In this document: piece after piece, positions 6,306 to 7,539 of the stretch
Layout: each line of letters opens with the position of its first letter
Position numbering within the stretch: position 1 is the first letter of the stretch
Assembly: GCA_900766945.1 (NCBI GenBank)
Contig: CAAFXD010000030.1
Coordinates: 1-7,539 of the forward strand
Direction of reading: 5' to 3'
Length of the DNA: 7,539 bases
Origin: Clostridia bacterium
GTDB lineage: Bacteria > Bacillota > Clostridia > Oscillospirales > Acutalibacteraceae
The notes under the pieces: model-generated
Databases searched by the model: none
Told to the model about the DNA's origin: nothing
Seen by the model: only the letters and a program-made list of their open reading frames with translations
Program-made: the position numbers and the translations under genes

Positions 6306-7539
6306 TTATTGATTTCTCAAATCCACAACGCGTTTTGCCTTGCCGACAAAGCGCTCAATCGTATTCGGCTCCACAATGCTGACCTTGCATTGAATACCGA
6401 GCACGGTATGAATATTATGTTTAATGCGGTTTTGCAGTTCTTGAATTTTACCGTAGCTTTCCAAAAGCGAAGTATCGGAAAGTTCCACTTGAATTTCCAA
6501 AGTATCCGCAAAGCCCTCGCGGCGAACAATCAGTTGATAATGCGGACTGACTTTATCCATCCCGATAAGCACACTTTCAATCTGCGACGGGAACACATTT
6601 ACCCCGCGGATTTTCAGCATATCGTCGCTTCTGCCCTTAATTTTATCCATACGTGCAAAGGTTCTGCCGCATTTGCAGGGTTCGTAGGTAAGGCGCGAAA
6701 TATCACGCGTGCGGTAGCGTAAAAGCGGAATGCCCTCTTTGGTGAGCGTTGTAATGAGCACTTCGCCCGTTTCCCCTTCCGGCAGGACTTCCAGCGTCTC
6801 GGGATTGACGATTTCCGTTAAGAAATAGTCCTCGTTGATATGTAACCCGCAACGCTCTTCGCATTCGCCGGAAACGCCGGGGCCCATCAGTTCACTCATA
6901 CCGTAGTTGTCCGTAGCAAATAAGCCCCAACCGTTTTCAATCTGCGTACGCATTTCGGGCGTACAGCCTTCCGAGCCAAACAGCCCCAAACGCAAATGAT
7001 AGTCGGACATCGGGTATTCCAAAGATTTTGCGGTTTCCGCCATATACAAAGCATAGGACGGCGTAGCGACCAAAGCCGTTGTTTTAAAGTCCCGCATAAA
7101 CATCAAGGCTTTTTCGGTATTCCCGCTGGAATTCGGCACCACGGTACAGCCGAGCTTTTCCAAACCGTAATGCAGGCCCAAAGCCCCTGTGAACATACCG
7201 TAGCCGAACGAAATCTGCACAATATCGTCCGCAGTTGCCCCTGCCGCCGCGCAAAGACGCGCCATACAATCCGACCAAATATCCAAATCATGCTTTGTGT
7301 AGCCGACCACCGTCGGTTTCCCTGTTGTACCGGAAGAAGCGTGAATACGCACAATATCGCGCATTGGTACAGCAAACAAGCCAAACGGATAATTGTCGCG
7401 CAAATCCGCTTTCGTTGTCGGCGGTATGCGTCGAATATCGTCCAAAGTTTTGATTTGGTCAGGTGTAACGCCCGCGTCATCTAACTTCTTTTTGTAGAAC
7501 GGAACATTGTCATAACAATATTTCACCGTATATTTCAAC
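6306..7539 (-). CDS. paaK: Phenylacetate-CoA ligase family protein, copy 2 (5' end outside window)
   Basis: Second AMP-forming aryl-acetate CoA ligase, and the first gene of the operon inside this window. About 410 residues are present. Alignment with copy 1 shows that the codon at 7538 (TTG) corresponds to an internal Leu, residue 26 of copy 1, so roughly 25 N-terminal residues lie beyond the edge and TTG is not the start. Counting from 7538: HASSGTTGK (66-74), FGYGMFTG (111-118), NYGMSE (211-216), RYRTRD (274-279), GRSDDM (302-307), RGVNVFPSQ (311-319) and the C-terminal Lys400 in VGKAKRVVD. Cys226, His233, Cys288 and Cys290 match the same set in copy 1. By eye a little over half of residues agree with copy 1. 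They differ at pocket-lining segments such as FGSEGC versus FGAEAW, and SELMGPGVSG versus SEIAGPGVSY. This suggests different aryl-acid preference (inference). The gene ends 13 bases before iorA. Confidence 0.94.
   Translation of the reverse strand, partial: LKYTVKYCYDNVPFYKKKLDDAGVTPDQIKTLDDIRRIPPTTKADLRDNYPFGLFAVPMRDIVRIHASSGTTGKPTVVGYTKHDLDIWSDCMARLCAAAGATADDIVQISFGYGMFTGALGLHYGLEKLGCTVVPNSSGNTEKALMFMRDFKTTALVATPSYALYMAETAKSLEYPMSDYHLRLGLFGSEGCTPEMRTQIENGWGLFATDNYGMSELMGPGVSGECEERCGLHINEDYFLTEIVNPETLEVLPEGETGEVLITTLTKEGIPLLRYRTRDISRLTYEPCKCGRTFARMDKIKGRSDDMLKIRGVNVFPSQIESVLIGMDKVSPHYQLIVRREGFADTLEIQVELSDTSLLESYGKIQELQNRIKHNIHTVLGIQCKVSIVEPNTIERFVGKAKRVVDLRNQ

Larger units (their letters stand above)
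2181..7539 (-). other. Five-gene operon: paaK copy 2 - iorA - iorB - paaK copy 1 - ACT protein
   Basis: All five genes run on the minus strand with gaps of 13, 1, 15 and 12 bases, no internal terminator or promoter that I can see, and one strong terminator after the last gene. Two ribosome sites lie in or across the end of the preceding gene (those of iorB and the ACT gene). This supports one transcript. The promoter and any operator or attenuator are to the right of the window. The shared logic is two-step interconversion of aryl-acetate, aryl-acetyl-CoA and aryl-pyruvate with a possible amino-acid sensor. Confidence 0.85.

Noticed and set aside
7536..7538. TTG as a start codon for the right-hand ligase
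   Set aside because: Alignment with the complete paralogue shows this codon is an internal Leu and about 25 residues are missing. The gene is simply cut by the window edge.
1..7539. Mobile element, prophage, defence system or CRISPR
   Set aside because: No transposase, integrase, terminal inverted repeats, phage genes or regular direct repeats were found. All genes are metabolic or cytoskeletal and compositionally similar.

Overview
The window looks like part of the chromosome of an anaerobic, moderate-G+C Gram-positive bacterium of the class Clostridia. The indications are strong AGGAGG-type ribosome binding sites, tight co-directional gene packing, a ferredoxin-dependent 2-oxoacid oxidoreductase, an allosteric-type L-lactate dehydrogenase and an MreB-family protein. 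I cannot place it to genus from the sequence alone. There are no RNA genes, CRISPR arrays, insertion sequences or other mobile-element signs.

Layout, left to right. Positions 1-86 are an AT-rich leader. ldh (87-1040, +) encodes an L-lactate dehydrogenase that keeps the residues of the fructose-1,6-bisphosphate-activated bacterial type. A bidirectional hairpin terminator (1041-1069) separates it from a convergent, divergent-sequence MreB/Mbl homologue (1084-2106, -). That gene has its own recognisable promoter (about 2141-2169) and a GTG start. A second hairpin (2181-2209) ends the large minus-strand operon that fills the rest of the window.

The operon is read right to left: a phenylacetate-CoA ligase paralogue cut by the window edge (6306-7539), iorA (4559-6292), iorB (3979-4557), a second complete phenylacetate-CoA ligase paralogue (2659-3963), and a small protein of two ACT domains (2221-2646). 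Gaps between genes are 1 to 15 bases, so the five genes are very probably one transcript. Its promoter lies beyond the right edge.

How the genes fit together. IorAB interconverts aryl-pyruvates (indolepyruvate, phenylpyruvate, hydroxyphenylpyruvate) and aryl-acetyl-CoA plus CO2, using ferredoxin. The two AMP-forming ligases interconvert aryl-acetates and aryl-acetyl-CoA. Together they form a two-step bridge between aryl-acetic acids and the keto acids of aromatic amino acids. It could run as aryl-acid salvage for amino acid synthesis or as oxidative aromatic amino acid catabolism; the window does not decide which. The ACT protein is a candidate amino-acid sensor for the module. This pathway logic is known. 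The less ordinary points are the paired, diverged ligases around one IorAB, the terminal ACT gene, and an MreB homologue with altered nucleotide-binding motifs. I found no clear sign of an entirely undescribed system.
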